Source of the DNA: Bog-473 sp963751335
GTDB taxonomy: Bacteria > Actinomycetota > Acidimicrobiia > Acidimicrobiales > RAAP-2
NCBI GenBank assembly: GCA_963751335.1
Contig: CAVVUB010000007.1
Coordinates: forward strand, 248,001-312,000
Length of the DNA: 64,000 bases
Direction: 5' to 3'
Shown: piece by piece, positions 34,251 through 42,935 of the stretch
Layout: each line of letters begins with the position of its first letter
How positions within the stretch are numbered: the first letter of the stretch is position 1
Program-made: the position numbers and the translations under genes
Notes under the pieces: generated by a model
Databases searched by the model: none
Told to the model about the DNA's origin: nothing
The model's input: the letters and a program-made list of their open reading frames with translations, nothing else

Positions 34251-34292
34251 GCCGTAATTCTGGCCGAGCGATCAGTTCGTGGGCCATGCGCG

Positions 34293-34796
34293 CTATCCGG
34301 CATCGTTAGCGACGGTCGGTGAGCCCTCAAGTTGTTCGGTCAGGAGCTCGAGCGAGCTGTGCAGCTGTGCGAACCGACGTGGCCCGAGCATCTCTTCGAT
34401 CTGCTGCTGAGACGCCCCCGCTGCGGCGTAAATGGTCTCTTCGAGCCGCCGTCCCTTGGCGGTAAGTCGGATCACACGAGCCCGACCATCGACCGAATCG
34501 GGGATGCGCAATAGGTACCCGTGTCCCTCCAGATGCCCGAGCAGGTCGTTGACCGACTGTTTCGTGATCCCCACACGATCCGCGAGCTGACTGGGACGTA
34601 CTGCCTCGAGGCCGGGATAGCGCCAGAGCGCGACATGCGCTGCGCTCAGATCGTCGAATCCTGCCGCCAGGACACCCTCATACATCTGCTCACGAACCCA
34701 TTGCCAAACGACACGCAACATGGCGCCGACGTAGGGAGTTCGTTCGTGGTCGATGCCGCCCCAGGAGTCGCTTGACACAGGTCGTAAGGTTACCAT
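34293..34796 (-). CDS. MarR-family transcriptional regulator
   Basis: 167 aa from ATG 34796 (GTG 34778 possible). Helices YVGAMLRVVWQWVREQMYEG and DLSAAHVALWRYPGLEAVRP, the recognition region PSQLADRVGITKQSVNDLLG, wing PDSVDGRARVIRLTAKG, and dimerisation helix GASQQQIEEMLGPRRF. A perfect 14-bp palindrome abuts its start codon, so it is likely autoregulated and may control the divergent cupin/VOC gene. Ligand unknown. Confidence 0.9.
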   Translation of the reverse strand: MVTLRPVSSDSWGGIDHERTPYVGAMLRVVWQWVREQMYEGVLAAGFDDLSAAHVALWRYPGLEAVRPSQLADRVGITKQSVNDLLGHLEGHGYLLRIPDSVDGRARVIRLTAKGRRLEETIYAAAGASQQQIEEMLGPRRFAQLHSSLELLTEQLEGSPTVANDAG

Positions 34797-34810
34797 ACGA
34801 TCTAGATCGT
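34797..34810. promoter_or_regulatory. Perfect palindrome, likely MarR operator
   Basis: ACGATCTAGATCGT directly adjoining the marR ATG (34796) and 54 bp upstream of the divergent gene. The related CGTAAGGTTACC / GATCGTAAGG text flanks it on both sides. Confidence 0.6.
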
Positions 34811-34863
34811 AAGGATGCCTGACTACACGACCGGCAACGGCCTGTGCAAGGGAGGTGGCCGAG

Positions 34864-35388
34864 GTGACCACTGCAATCGTTGATTCCCCCGATAACGCAG
34901 ATGCGCAGGCATGGTGGTTCCTCGACACTCTGGTCGTCGAGCACCGTTGTGCCTCCGAAATGGAGACCGTCGTGCTCGAGATGACCTTGCCCGTTGGCTC
35001 GGCGCCCCCACTGCACGTCCACGACGACCTCGACGACACCTGGTACATCCTCGAGGGCGAAATGGTCGTGGACATGAGAGTCGTGTTGAGGATCGACGAT
35101 CCACCGATGACGTTCTTCAGCCTTGACACGCCAGGGAACAATCATGACTTCGCCCTGATGGAGAGCGATGCAGGCTCGTCAACACCGGCTGACGACGCCA
35201 CCGGCCTCGCTCATGTGGCATTCAAGATCGGCAGCTCAGCTGAAGAGCTCCGCCTCGCACGGAGTGTGCTCGAGACGGAGAGAACCCCCGTCCTCTACGA
35301 GGCCGAGCGGAGGTTCACAAGGAGTCTTCACGTCATCGATCCGGACGGGAACGAGATCGAGCTGTACGTCGACGTCTCAGACACCTGA
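34864..35388 (+). CDS. Cupin-glyoxalase (VOC) chimera
   Basis: 174 aa from GTG 34864 (GGGAGG 8 nt upstream; GTG 34855 also possible). The N-terminal 60 residues are the first half of a small cupin: VVLEMTLPVGSAPPLHVHDD, DDTWYILEGEMVV. From MRVVLRIDDPPMTFFSLDT on, the sequence is a glyoxalase/VOC protein: NNHDFALMESD, then LAHVAFKIGSSAEELRLARS and SLHVIDPDGNEIELYVD (His and Glu metal ligands). The cupin lacks its second motif and the VOC lacks its first strand, which suggests an in-frame deletion that joined two neighbouring genes. Whether the product folds is open. Divergent from marR. Confidence 0.7.
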   Translation: MTTAIVDSPDNADAQAWWFLDTLVVEHRCASEMETVVLEMTLPVGSAPPLHVHDDLDDTWYILEGEMVVDMRVVLRIDDPPMTFFSLDTPGNNHDFALMESDAGSSTPADDATGLAHVAFKIGSSAEELRLARSVLETERTPVLYEAERRFTRSLHVIDPDGNEIELYVDVSDT

Positions 35389-35505
35389 TCCGTTTGCACC
35401 CTTCTCGGGCTCGGCGGCAGTTGACACCGAGCCGGCGGACCGGGACAGTGAAGACTCGGCTTACTGGTTCCAATGGCCTCAGTTCGACACCGCCGAACCC
35501 GCTGC

Positions 35506-36261
35506 TCAAGGCGCGCGAGGTGTTCGGGTCTTCTCCCACACGGAAATGTGCTTGCCACTCTCGCTCGTAAAGGCTTGGCGAGGCCAGTCGCCCCAGCGCT
35601 CCCGCAGCGTCATGCCGGCTAGGCGGGCCATCAGGTCGAGCTCGGACGGCCACACGTAACGGTGGTGCGAGGAGAACGAGGCGACCCGATCACCGTTCAG
35701 CCAGTAATGGTGGGAAGTGACCCTCTGTGCGGCCACGTCGTACTCGTCGAATCCCAGGCGCTCGGAGGTCGCCGTGAAGGCGCGGATGCGCTCGCCAGGG
35801 ACGAGTCTTTGCAGCTCGGGGATCCACAGCTCAACCACGAAACACCCACCCGGCTCGAGGTGTTCGGCCACGTTCTTGAAACATTCGACCTGCTCATCCT
35901 GTGTCAACAAGTTCGAGATGGTGTTGAAGACCAGGAAGGCCAACGTAAAAGTGCCCTCCACCTTGGCCGTGGCGAAGTCGCCCACGGTCACCCCGACACG
36001 ATCGGCTCCCGGCTTGGCTTTGAGCTGGGCGACCATGTCGGCCGAGATCTCGATGCCGTGCAGGTCGACGCCGCGCTGGCTTAGCGGCAGCCCGACCCTT
36101 CCGGTGCCGATCCCCAGCTCAAGGACACGACCACCGCCGACCTTTTCGTTGAGGTCAGCCAGGAAGTCGACCGCGGGGTCGAGTACCGACGGATTGTACA
36201 TCTCGCTCGACGTCGCGTCGTAGAACTCGGCAATCGGACCGACAAACACGTTCTGAGGCAC
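35506..36261 (-). CDS. Class I SAM-dependent methyltransferase
   Basis: 251 aa. SAM-binding motif I VLELGIGTGRVGLPLSQRG, post-I Asp/Glu in LHGIEISADMV, motif II region FTLAFLVFNTISNLLTQDEQ and motif III LEPGGCFVVELWIPEL. C-terminal beta region with HHYWLNGDRVASFSSHHRYV typical of the small-molecule group annotated as class I methyltransferases acting on unknown acceptors. GTG 36261 fits the N-terminal FVGPIAEFYDATS. Not in an obvious operon. Confidence 0.88.
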   Translation of the reverse strand: MPQNVFVGPIAEFYDATSSEMYNPSVLDPAVDFLADLNEKVGGGRVLELGIGTGRVGLPLSQRGVDLHGIEISADMVAQLKAKPGADRVGVTVGDFATAKVEGTFTLAFLVFNTISNLLTQDEQVECFKNVAEHLEPGGCFVVELWIPELQRLVPGERIRAFTATSERLGFDEYDVAAQRVTSHHYWLNGDRVASFSSHHRYVWPSELDLMARLAGMTLRERWGDWPRQAFTSESGKHISVWEKTRTPRAP

Positions 36262-36410
36262 GAGCGCATTGTGCCAGGACCGCGGACGTCACGCTCGGCG
36301 CGGTCCAGGGTCGGTTACAGCGCCTGCGCTTCCGGCGTTGGAGCGGTGTGTCGGTGCACTCCCGACCGGGGGTGAGCAGCCCCGAGCAGGCGGCACAGCA
36401 CGCCGCCGCG

Positions 36411-36972
36411 TCAGTTCGCCGATTCGAAGTCGACGTCCTTCGTCTTCACCGTCCCGGCTTGTCGACCCGGAGCCGAGTGGTTCTGCCAGTATGCGTTGGT
36501 GAAGGCGATGACCTGATCGGGTGGCGGGAAATTCCCACTCTGTCAAGTCGTCGGTCGTGTGAGCATCGCTCACCAAGGTGGCGTCGTAGCCGCGGACGAT
36601 GGCGCCGTGAAGCGTAGAGCGGATACACGCGTCGGTCTGGGCCCCGACCACGATCAGACGCCCCACCCCGAGACCGGACAGGACGTCCTCGAGCGTCGTT
36701 TCTTCGAAGGAGTCGAAGTAGTTCTTCTCCACCCGAGGCTCGCCGCTGTCCGGCTTCAACTCCGAGACGATCTGCCACTCGTCAGATCCCTTGGCCAACT
36801 CCTCGTCGTCGTGTTGCACCCAAATCACCGGAACGTCCGCCTGGCGCGCCCGGTCGACCAGCTCTTCGACGTTGGCCACCACCGCATCACGCTCGTGCGC
36901 CGCGCCGACGACGCCGTTCTGGACATCGATCACGAGGAGTGCCTGGTTGGGTCGGTCGGACAGGGTGGTCAT
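36411..36972 (-). CDS. Isochorismatase-family hydrolase, one frameshift
   Basis: Cysteine hydrolase of the isochorismatase/nicotinamidase superfamily. ATG 36972: ALLVIDVQNGVVGAAHERDA (catalytic Asp), VIWVQHDDEELAKGSDEW, NYFDSFEETTLEDVLSGLGV (Lys in VEKNYF), VGAQTDACIRSTLHGAIVRG (nucleophile Cys) and LVSDAHTTDDLTEW. The frame breaks at the A-run 36529-36531 (one extra base); the true C-terminus then reads PPDQVIAFTNAYWQNHSAPG ... VDFESAN and ends at TGA 36411. Restored length 186 aa, normal. In the unshifted frame the protein would continue as Arg/Pro-rich nonsense to 36289. Confidence 0.88.
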
Positions 36973-37354
36973 GGTGTCGCCTCCTCAGGTTCGAGGTGTG
37001 AGCCCCTATTGGACCATGCGGTTGCGCGGGCCGGAGCTGCGCTGCTCTCTTCGGAGCCCGATCGGCCCGCAACCGCTGGTCAGGAAGACGAGGGGTCACG
37101 CGCCCGGTCACAAGACGGAGGCCGCGGCCGGCGTGCGGACCGTCTGCACCCGCCGATGCGTCTCACCGCCGGGTTGCGCAACCGGTCGGCGGACCCGTCC
37201 GCACCACGAGTCCCGGCCGCCGCCCCGGCGCGCGGGATCGCCTCTCCGCCCAGGGCTCGCAGTGGATCGACCGACGATGCCACGACCGGTACTCGGGGAC
37301 GAACGACTCCGAGATGATCACGTCCTTCAAGAAGGAGCGGCCGCCGCAATTCGG
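36973..37354. other. Intergenic, possible short coding remnant
   Basis: 382 bp. On the plus strand the frame ending at TAG 37356-37358 reads QWIDRRCHDRYSGTNDSEMI then TSFKKERPPQFG with coding-like codons, but it has no credible start or recognised family. No other feature seen. Confidence 0.3.
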
Positions 37355-37834
37355 CTAGACGTCGGTCAGCGACGTTTCGGTGATGCCGAGCACATGGAGG
37401 GTCCGCCCAAGCCCCAGGAAGGCAGACAGGCAGACCGTCAGATCGAAGATTTCGGGGTCGGTGAACGCTTCGCGCAGACGCCCGATGAACTCGTCATCGA
37501 TGCTGGTGTGGTCGAGGGCGAAGCGCTCGGCATAGGCCACGGCCAAGCGCTCCTGCTCACTCAGCTCGCTCTCGTCCCGGGTGCCGACGGAGCAGTAGAA
37601 GGCCTCCTCGAGACCTTGCTCCCTGACTTTGTCGGCCCGAAAGGCGAGGCACACCGTGCACTCGTTGAGTTGGGCGATCCGCATGCGCGCCGCTTCGCGG
37701 ACACCCACGGGAAGGATGCTCTTGTTGTAGGCCGCGTCCACCAGCCGCATGGCCGCCGCGCCGAGGGCGGGCTGCAACGACCAGATCTGCACGGCGTCAC
37801 CACCCTCTCCGGGCGGGATGTCCAAGCGGGCCAT
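37355..37834 (-). CDS. AhpD-like carboxymuconolactone decarboxylase family protein
   Basis: 159 aa. CMD/AhpD fold with the redox motif C-T-V-C in AARMRIAQLNECTVCLAFRA, the usual E-x-E helix (LSEQERLAVAYAERFALDHT) and the C-terminal DLTVCLSAFLGLGRTLHVLG. Proteins of this type are peroxidatic or peroxidase-reducing disulfide enzymes; stand-alone copies often have no known partner. ATG 37834 fits the family. It ends 2 bases from the short plus-strand frame noted in the preceding gap. Confidence 0.9.
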   Translation of the reverse strand: MARLDIPPGEGGDAVQIWSLQPALGAAAMRLVDAAYNKSILPVGVREAARMRIAQLNECTVCLAFRADKVREQGLEEAFYCSVGTRDESELSEQERLAVAYAERFALDHTSIDDEFIGRLREAFTDPEIFDLTVCLSAFLGLGRTLHVLGITETSLTDV

Positions 37835-37940
37835 TTGCTCACTCTATGCCGGTGCCCCCCCTCGCGCCCGCTGCGCTCCGAGAGGTGCGAGGAGGGCACG
37901 AACGCGTTCGAGGGACGCCCGAGCCGGACGCGAACCCCGG

Positions 37941-40227
37941 TCAGACGAAGGCGGCCCGCTGCTTGACGAACAGGTCGGCGGAGGCGCTCAGGTCGTCCTC
38001 GACCTGGCTCTGGGCCTCGAGCAGCTGGTCGGCCCAGAGCATCTGCAGGGTCACCCGGAGACGGTCGAGCCGGCGCTCGGACCGGGCTTCCTCGTACGCG
38101 GTGCGCAGGACGTCGTGGAGAACCTCGTCGTGGCCAGGGGGCGGGTCCAGCGTTTCACGCCGTTGGGCCAAGACCTCGGCAAACTCCTGGTACCAGCGAT
38201 GGCTGAACGCGTAGGAATCCCGCAGCACCGCGCCGGCCACCGCCACGGACTCCAGCTCGGGCTCGCCGTCCATCGGGGGCAACGTGGGCAACCGGGCCAG
38301 GGTGAAGGCGGCCAGCCGGATCCGGTTGGCCCCCGTGAACAGCTGCGACACGGTCTCGACGGAAACCACCTTGGCTCCACGTTCGGCGAAGAACTGCCGA
38401 AATGCGTCATCGAGGAGCAAATAGGCGCTGTGCGACTCTCGTTCAGCGGGTTCGGTGTCGACCGCTCGCGTCGTCATGGTGAGGCGATCGACCGCGTCGG
38501 CCAGGTAGCCCGAGTTGGCGACGAAGGCGGCGGACAGCGCCCGTCCGAGCGCGGCCGTCGCCCCCCGGGGCCAGAACAACACGCCGACCGCCACGCTCAC
38601 GGCACAGCCGATGGCCACGTCCTCGATCCGGGTCAGGCCCACCTTCCATCCCGTCGGCTCGATGATGTTGAACAGGATTACCACGACCACGGTGAAACCG
38701 GCCTGGCCGGCCGCGAAGGAGATCATTGCCGGCGCCGCGCCCGAGACGAGCACGGCCAAGGGCAGCAGGAACCACAGCAGGACCGTGTGATCCGAGACGC
38801 CGATCATGATGGCCGAACCGATGAAGAAGCCCACCGCCGTCCCGCCGATGGCCCGCAGGGCGGTGGCGCCGGTGCCCAACGCGTTGGTCCGCAACACCGA
38901 CAGCGTCCCCAGCACGACCCAGAAGCCGTGCGAGACGTCGGTGACCTCGACCACCGCGACCGCCAGGGCCAGGCCGGCCGCCCCCCGGATGGCGTTGCGG
39001 AACCAGACCGAGTGGAACGAGAGGTGGGAGATGGAGTGAACGAAGAAGTTGCGCGACGTGGACTCACTCATGCCCAGACGCTTGTCCACGACGGTCAGCG
39101 CGCCCGCGGCGGCCAGCGTGGCATCGGACACCATCTCGGTGGCGATGCCTAGGGCACGGGCGTGGAAACCGGGATCAAGGGCCGAGGCGAACTCCCCGCC
39201 GGCGCCGCTCAGGGCCTCCGCCGGCTCCTGGTCGACGATCATCGAAACGTCCTCCCGGAGCTCATCGCTCATCAAGGCAGCGAGCTGATCGACGGAGTCC
39301 TGCAGGGCAACGATGAGATCCGGGTCGTCGACGGACTGCGCGTTCCCGTCACAGACCAGTGCCGCGCTGCGCCGGAGCGTGCCCGCCGACGCTGCCCACA
39401 CGGCGCGCACCGACGGATCGAGATCGACGGCCTCAGGTTTGCTCAGCGTGGCGTTGTTCGCCACCCATTCCACCCGGCCCACCAACTTGGAGAGGGCGAC
39501 GGCGTTGGGTGCCGTGCTGGTCGGCGGATAGGGCGTGCCCCGGAACTGGCGGCGGAGGAGTCCGAGCTCGGCCGCCAGGATGTCGTGGGCATCGCGATCA
39601 GGCTGACCCGCCGCGTGGGCGTCCGCCACGCCGGGCCACGGCCTTGAGTGCCGCGGCGATCCGGGTGCGCAGGACGTCGTGCCACGGGGTGGGCCAGACA
39701 AGCATGCAGGCCGGTATGGAGACGGCGGCGGCCAATGCCCAACCGAGCAGCCGTGGGCCGATCTGCGAGGGCGGAGCGGCCACCGCCACGGGCAACACGA
39801 AGAGGAGGAGCGCCGCGGTGGCCGCGGTCGCCACCTGGGGCGCGGCAATGCCGGCGAAGAGCACGAGGAAACCCACCACCGCCATGGCGACCACCGCCGG
39901 CACCTTGTGGGTCGAGACCAGCGTGCCCAGCGCGATGAACCCGCATCCAACGGCGAAGAGCACCACGTAGCTCGCACACCGCAGGCGCGGGCGGCCCGTG
40001 AAATCGACCAGGAGGAGCAGAGCGAAGGACCCGAAGGCTGTGAAGAGATCGACTTGGACGTTGCTGAAGGCCACGTGAGAGACGCCGAAGACGGCCGGCA
40101 TGACGACGGCCGCCCGGACGGAGCGCTTCACGGCCAGATAGTCAGGGTCCTTGGCCCGAATCCAGGAGCGAGGGCCGCGTCGACGGGGCACCTCCGTTGC
40201 CGCCGTCGGTGCAGCCGTGCTCGTCAC
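37941..40227 (-). CDS. FUSC-family membrane protein, one frameshift
   Basis: Inner-membrane protein of the FUSC/aromatic-acid-exporter-like family, often tied to efflux of aromatic acids. First frame from 40227: SVRAAVVMPAVFGVSHVAFS, LFTAFGSFALLLLVDFTGRP and about six helices, to ALKAVA. One extra base in the G-run 39633-39635 breaks it. The second frame continues with a cytoplasmic helical domain (ILAAELGLLRRQFRGTPYPP), a second helix set (GAAGLALAVAVVEVTDVSHG, GFWVVLGTLSVLRTNALGTG, AVGFFIGSAIMIGVSDHTVL) and a C-terminal cytoplasmic region ending LFVKQRAAFV. Restored length about 761 aa, normal for a two-half FUSC protein. Confidence 0.85.
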
Positions 40228-40376
40228 GGGGCGCCCCCCACCCGGAAGAGGAGACCGCCTTGGCCACCGGTCACGACGGCCCGAGCCAGATTTTCGTCAG
40301 AGGCCACGCTCGGAGATCGTAGACACACGATCTGCGCCGCCGGCCCACGGCGAGATCCGACCGGACCCGGCCGGGC

Positions 40377-40874
40377 TCAGTCCAGTTCGGCCAGGAGCTC
40401 CCGGCAGCGCTGCGCATCCTGGGTGAGCTTGGACCGGAACGTGTCCATGCGGGCCAGTTTCGAACGGATCTGTTCGGCCAACGACTCGTTGAGCACGAGG
40501 GCCTCCTGCAGTGTCGCCTTCTGCTCGGCGCGCGCCTTCTTGGTCGTGCCCCCTTTGGTCGCCCGGTATGTGGCCCGCAACTGGTCCAGCCTGGTCTCGA
40601 GAGAGAGGAATTCCTTGATCTCGTCGAGGTTCATCCCGAGCACCTCGCGCAGCTCGAGGATGCGCTCGAGGTGCTCCACGTCGTCCGGCGTGTAGCGACG
40701 CTCCCCGCCCGGCGTGTACAGCGACGGGGTGATCAGGCCCAGCTCCTCGTAGTAGCGAAGCGTGCGGGCCGAGACACCGGCCCGGGTGGCGGCGTCGCTG
40801 ATCCGGATGCCGGCCTCTCCGGACCCGGCCGGCGGGGCCACCACCGGGCGGCGAGACGAGGTCGAGACGGCCAT
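40377..40874 (-). CDS. MerR-family transcriptional regulator
   Basis: 165 aa. DNA-binding domain RISDAATRAGVSARTLRYYE-ELGLITPSLYTPGGERRYTPDD, then the dimerisation helix VEHLERILELREVLGMNLDE and a long C-terminal helical region with no Cys, so it senses an organic ligand or acts through a partner rather than a metal. ATG 40874 lies 1 bp after the stop of the MFS gene, so the two are one operon. The palindrome at 42701-42713 before that operon is the likely autoregulatory target. Confidence 0.92.
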   Translation of the reverse strand: MAVSTSSRRPVVAPPAGSGEAGIRISDAATRAGVSARTLRYYEELGLITPSLYTPGGERRYTPDDVEHLERILELREVLGMNLDEIKEFLSLETRLDQLRATYRATKGGTTKKARAEQKATLQEALVLNESLAEQIRSKLARMDTFRSKLTQDAQRCRELLAELD

Positions 40875-40875
40875 G

Positions 40876-42690
40876 TCAGTCCACCAGCAGCGGCTCGGTC
40901 TCGGCAATGGCCTCTTGGGCCGAGACGTGCGCTGCGGTATCGAAGGGGATCTCCTCGCCCATCGCGGGGTCGTCCTGGTAGTGGTACTTGCCACCGCGCA
41001 GGAGGGAGGCGACCGCGCCGAGCAGGCACATGGCGGCGGCGAAGGCAAAGGCCTCGGTCAGCCCCTTGTGGAAGGGTGACACGATCAGGTGGGGGAAGAA
41101 TTGCCGGCTCGTCACGTAGTGGGCCGTGGCGTGAGGCAGGTGGCCCAGCTCCGGGCCCAGCAGCACCTGGACCGGGTTGTAGCCCAGGAAAGCGGCGAAG
41201 AGACTGCCGACCGGCGGGAGATGCGAGGCCTTGGTGGCCACCGCGGCGGGAACGCCCTGCGCGGTGAGGCCGTGGAACAGGGCGCCGGGCAGGCTGGCCG
41301 CCAACCCGAGGATCATCAGCGTGAAGAAGATCCCGATCGACAGCACCTGGGCCGACGAGTTGAACGTCCCCGCCATGCCGGCGCCCGAGCCGCGCTGGTT
41401 GGCCGGCAGGCTGTTCATGATCCCGGTCTGGTTGGGCGCCACGAACATGCCCATCCCGACGGAGTTGAAGAAGATCACGACGGCGAACGCGGCGTAGGGG
41501 AAGTTGACCGGCAGCGTGATCAGCAAGATGAAGGTGAGCGCCGCGATCACCAGGCCGCCTGTGGCAAAGGGGCGAGCGCCGTAGCGGTCGGCCAACAGGC
41601 CGCTGAGCGGGGCCGCGAGCAGCAGCCCGATGGTCAGCGGGATCATGTAGATACCGGCCCAGAGCGGGGTCTGCTCGAAGCTGTAGCCGTGCAGGGGCAA
41701 CCAGACGCCCTGCAGCCAGATCACCAGCATGAACATGAGACCACCCCGGCTCATGGAGGCCAAGAAGCTGGCCACGTTGCCGGCGGTGAAGGCACGGATG
41801 CGGAAGAGCTGGAGGCGGAACATCGGGTTGGCCACCTTCGTCTCGATGATCCCGAAGACCACGAGGATGGCGATGCCGCCCAAGATCTCTGCCAACACGA
41901 CGGGACTCGTCCATCCCATCGTGTGGCCGCCGTAGGGCAGCAGGCCATAGGTGATGCCGATCAGGATCAGGATCAAACCCACGGCGAAGGTCGAGTTGCC
42001 GAGCCAATCGATCTTGGTGGGGACGCGCGCGCTGTGGTCGACCAGTTTCACGTAGGCGAAGAGCGTGCCCAGGATCCCGACCGGCACGGACACCAAGAAG
42101 ACCAGGTGCCACTCGACAGGGGCCAGCAGACCGCCCAGGACCAGCCCGACGAAGGAGCCGGCGATGGCCATCGTGTTGTTGATGCCCAGCCCGAGCCCGC
42201 GCTTGTCGGCCGGGAAGGCGTCCGTGATGATCGCCGAGGAGTTGGCGAAGAGCATGGCGCCACCGACGCCTTGGCCGATCCGCATCGAGATCAACCACAA
42301 GGCGCCCGCCGTGCCCTGGAGCCAGGTGACGGCCAGGAGGAGGGAGAAAACGGTGAAGACGGCGAAGCCGAGGTTGAAGATCTTCACCCGGCCGAACATG
42401 TCGCCTACCCGACCGAGGGACACCAGCAGCACGGCCAGTACGACCATGAATCCCAGCAGCATCCAGAGCAGGTAGCCGGTGTTTCCGGGGGTCAGGGGGT
42501 TGAGGCCGATACCCCGGAAGATGTCGGGCAGCGAAATCAGGACGATCGACTGGTTGATGAAGACCATCAGCGTGCCCAGGGTGACCGTGGCCAGCGCGAT
42601 CCAGCGGTAGTTGGACGGTTCGGACGCGGCGGCGTCGGTGACGGAACCCCGGGCGTGGCCGTTGGTGGCGGGGAGGGTCGCAGAACTCAC
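40876..42690 (-). CDS. MFS drug transporter (DHA2/EmrB type)
   Basis: 604-aa major facilitator with about 14 membrane segments. Motif A variant SLGRVGDMFGRVKIFNLGF, first helix WIALATVTLGTLMVFINQSI with VLISLPDIFRG (motif D1 region), motif C-like GLVLGGLLAP in the fifth helix, GLLADRYGARPFATGGLVIA in the second half, and VAPNQTGIMNSLPANQRGSG. It exports drugs or organic acids by proton antiport. GTG 42690 fits the short cytoplasmic N-terminus; the upstream palindrome lies 11 bp away, so the mRNA leader is short. Followed directly by its MerR regulator. Confidence 0.93.
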   Translation of the reverse strand: MSSATLPATNGHARGSVTDAAASEPSNYRWIALATVTLGTLMVFINQSIVLISLPDIFRGIGLNPLTPGNTGYLLWMLLGFMVVLAVLLVSLGRVGDMFGRVKIFNLGFAVFTVFSLLLAVTWLQGTAGALWLISMRIGQGVGGAMLFANSSAIITDAFPADKRGLGLGINNTMAIAGSFVGLVLGGLLAPVEWHLVFLVSVPVGILGTLFAYVKLVDHSARVPTKIDWLGNSTFAVGLILILIGITYGLLPYGGHTMGWTSPVVLAEILGGIAILVVFGIIETKVANPMFRLQLFRIRAFTAGNVASFLASMSRGGLMFMLVIWLQGVWLPLHGYSFEQTPLWAGIYMIPLTIGLLLAAPLSGLLADRYGARPFATGGLVIAALTFILLITLPVNFPYAAFAVVIFFNSVGMGMFVAPNQTGIMNSLPANQRGSGAGMAGTFNSSAQVLSIGIFFTLMILGLAASLPGALFHGLTAQGVPAAVATKASHLPPVGSLFAAFLGYNPVQVLLGPELGHLPHATAHYVTSRQFFPHLIVSPFHKGLTEAFAFAAAMCLLGAVASLLRGGKYHYQDDPAMGEEIPFDTAAHVSAQEAIAETEPLLVD

Positions 42691-42700
42691 GGAGAGAAGT

Positions 42701-42713
42701 TTAACGTTAACGT
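42701..42713. promoter_or_regulatory. Overlapping palindromes upstream of MFS-MerR operon
   Basis: TTAACGTTAACGT: TTAACGTTAA (42701-42710) and ACGTTAACGT (42704-42713) are both perfect 10-bp palindromes. Placed 11 bp upstream of GTG 42690, inside the expected promoter, as for a MerR-type or similar regulator. Confidence 0.5.
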
Positions 42714-42935
42714 GAGAGTCATAGAACGGCGGCGCCCAGTGCCGGCCTGTTCGATCCATGTTCTCGCAGCTCAGCCCGCTGTCGAATTGCAGGCCCTGGC
42801 CCCTGCTGGCGGCTGAAACTGTCCCGACTTCGACCCGGACGACTCTGAACCACAATGCTTGTCGACATCTGGAGGTCCGAATCCTCCGGCGCGTACGGGT
42901 TCCCTGAACGACAAGCAGATCGGAGTTTCCGCCCC

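Noticed and set aside
36289..36410. Extension of the isochorismatase to the later stop in the unshifted frame
   Set aside because: That tail is Arg/Pro/Ser-rich nonsense, while the neighbouring frame gives the normal family C-terminus ending at 36411.
41089..42816. Plus-strand 575-aa frame rich in Asp/Glu/Arg/Gln/His
   Set aside because: Antisense to the 14-helix MFS transporter; the charge pattern is the usual mirror of membrane-protein codons.
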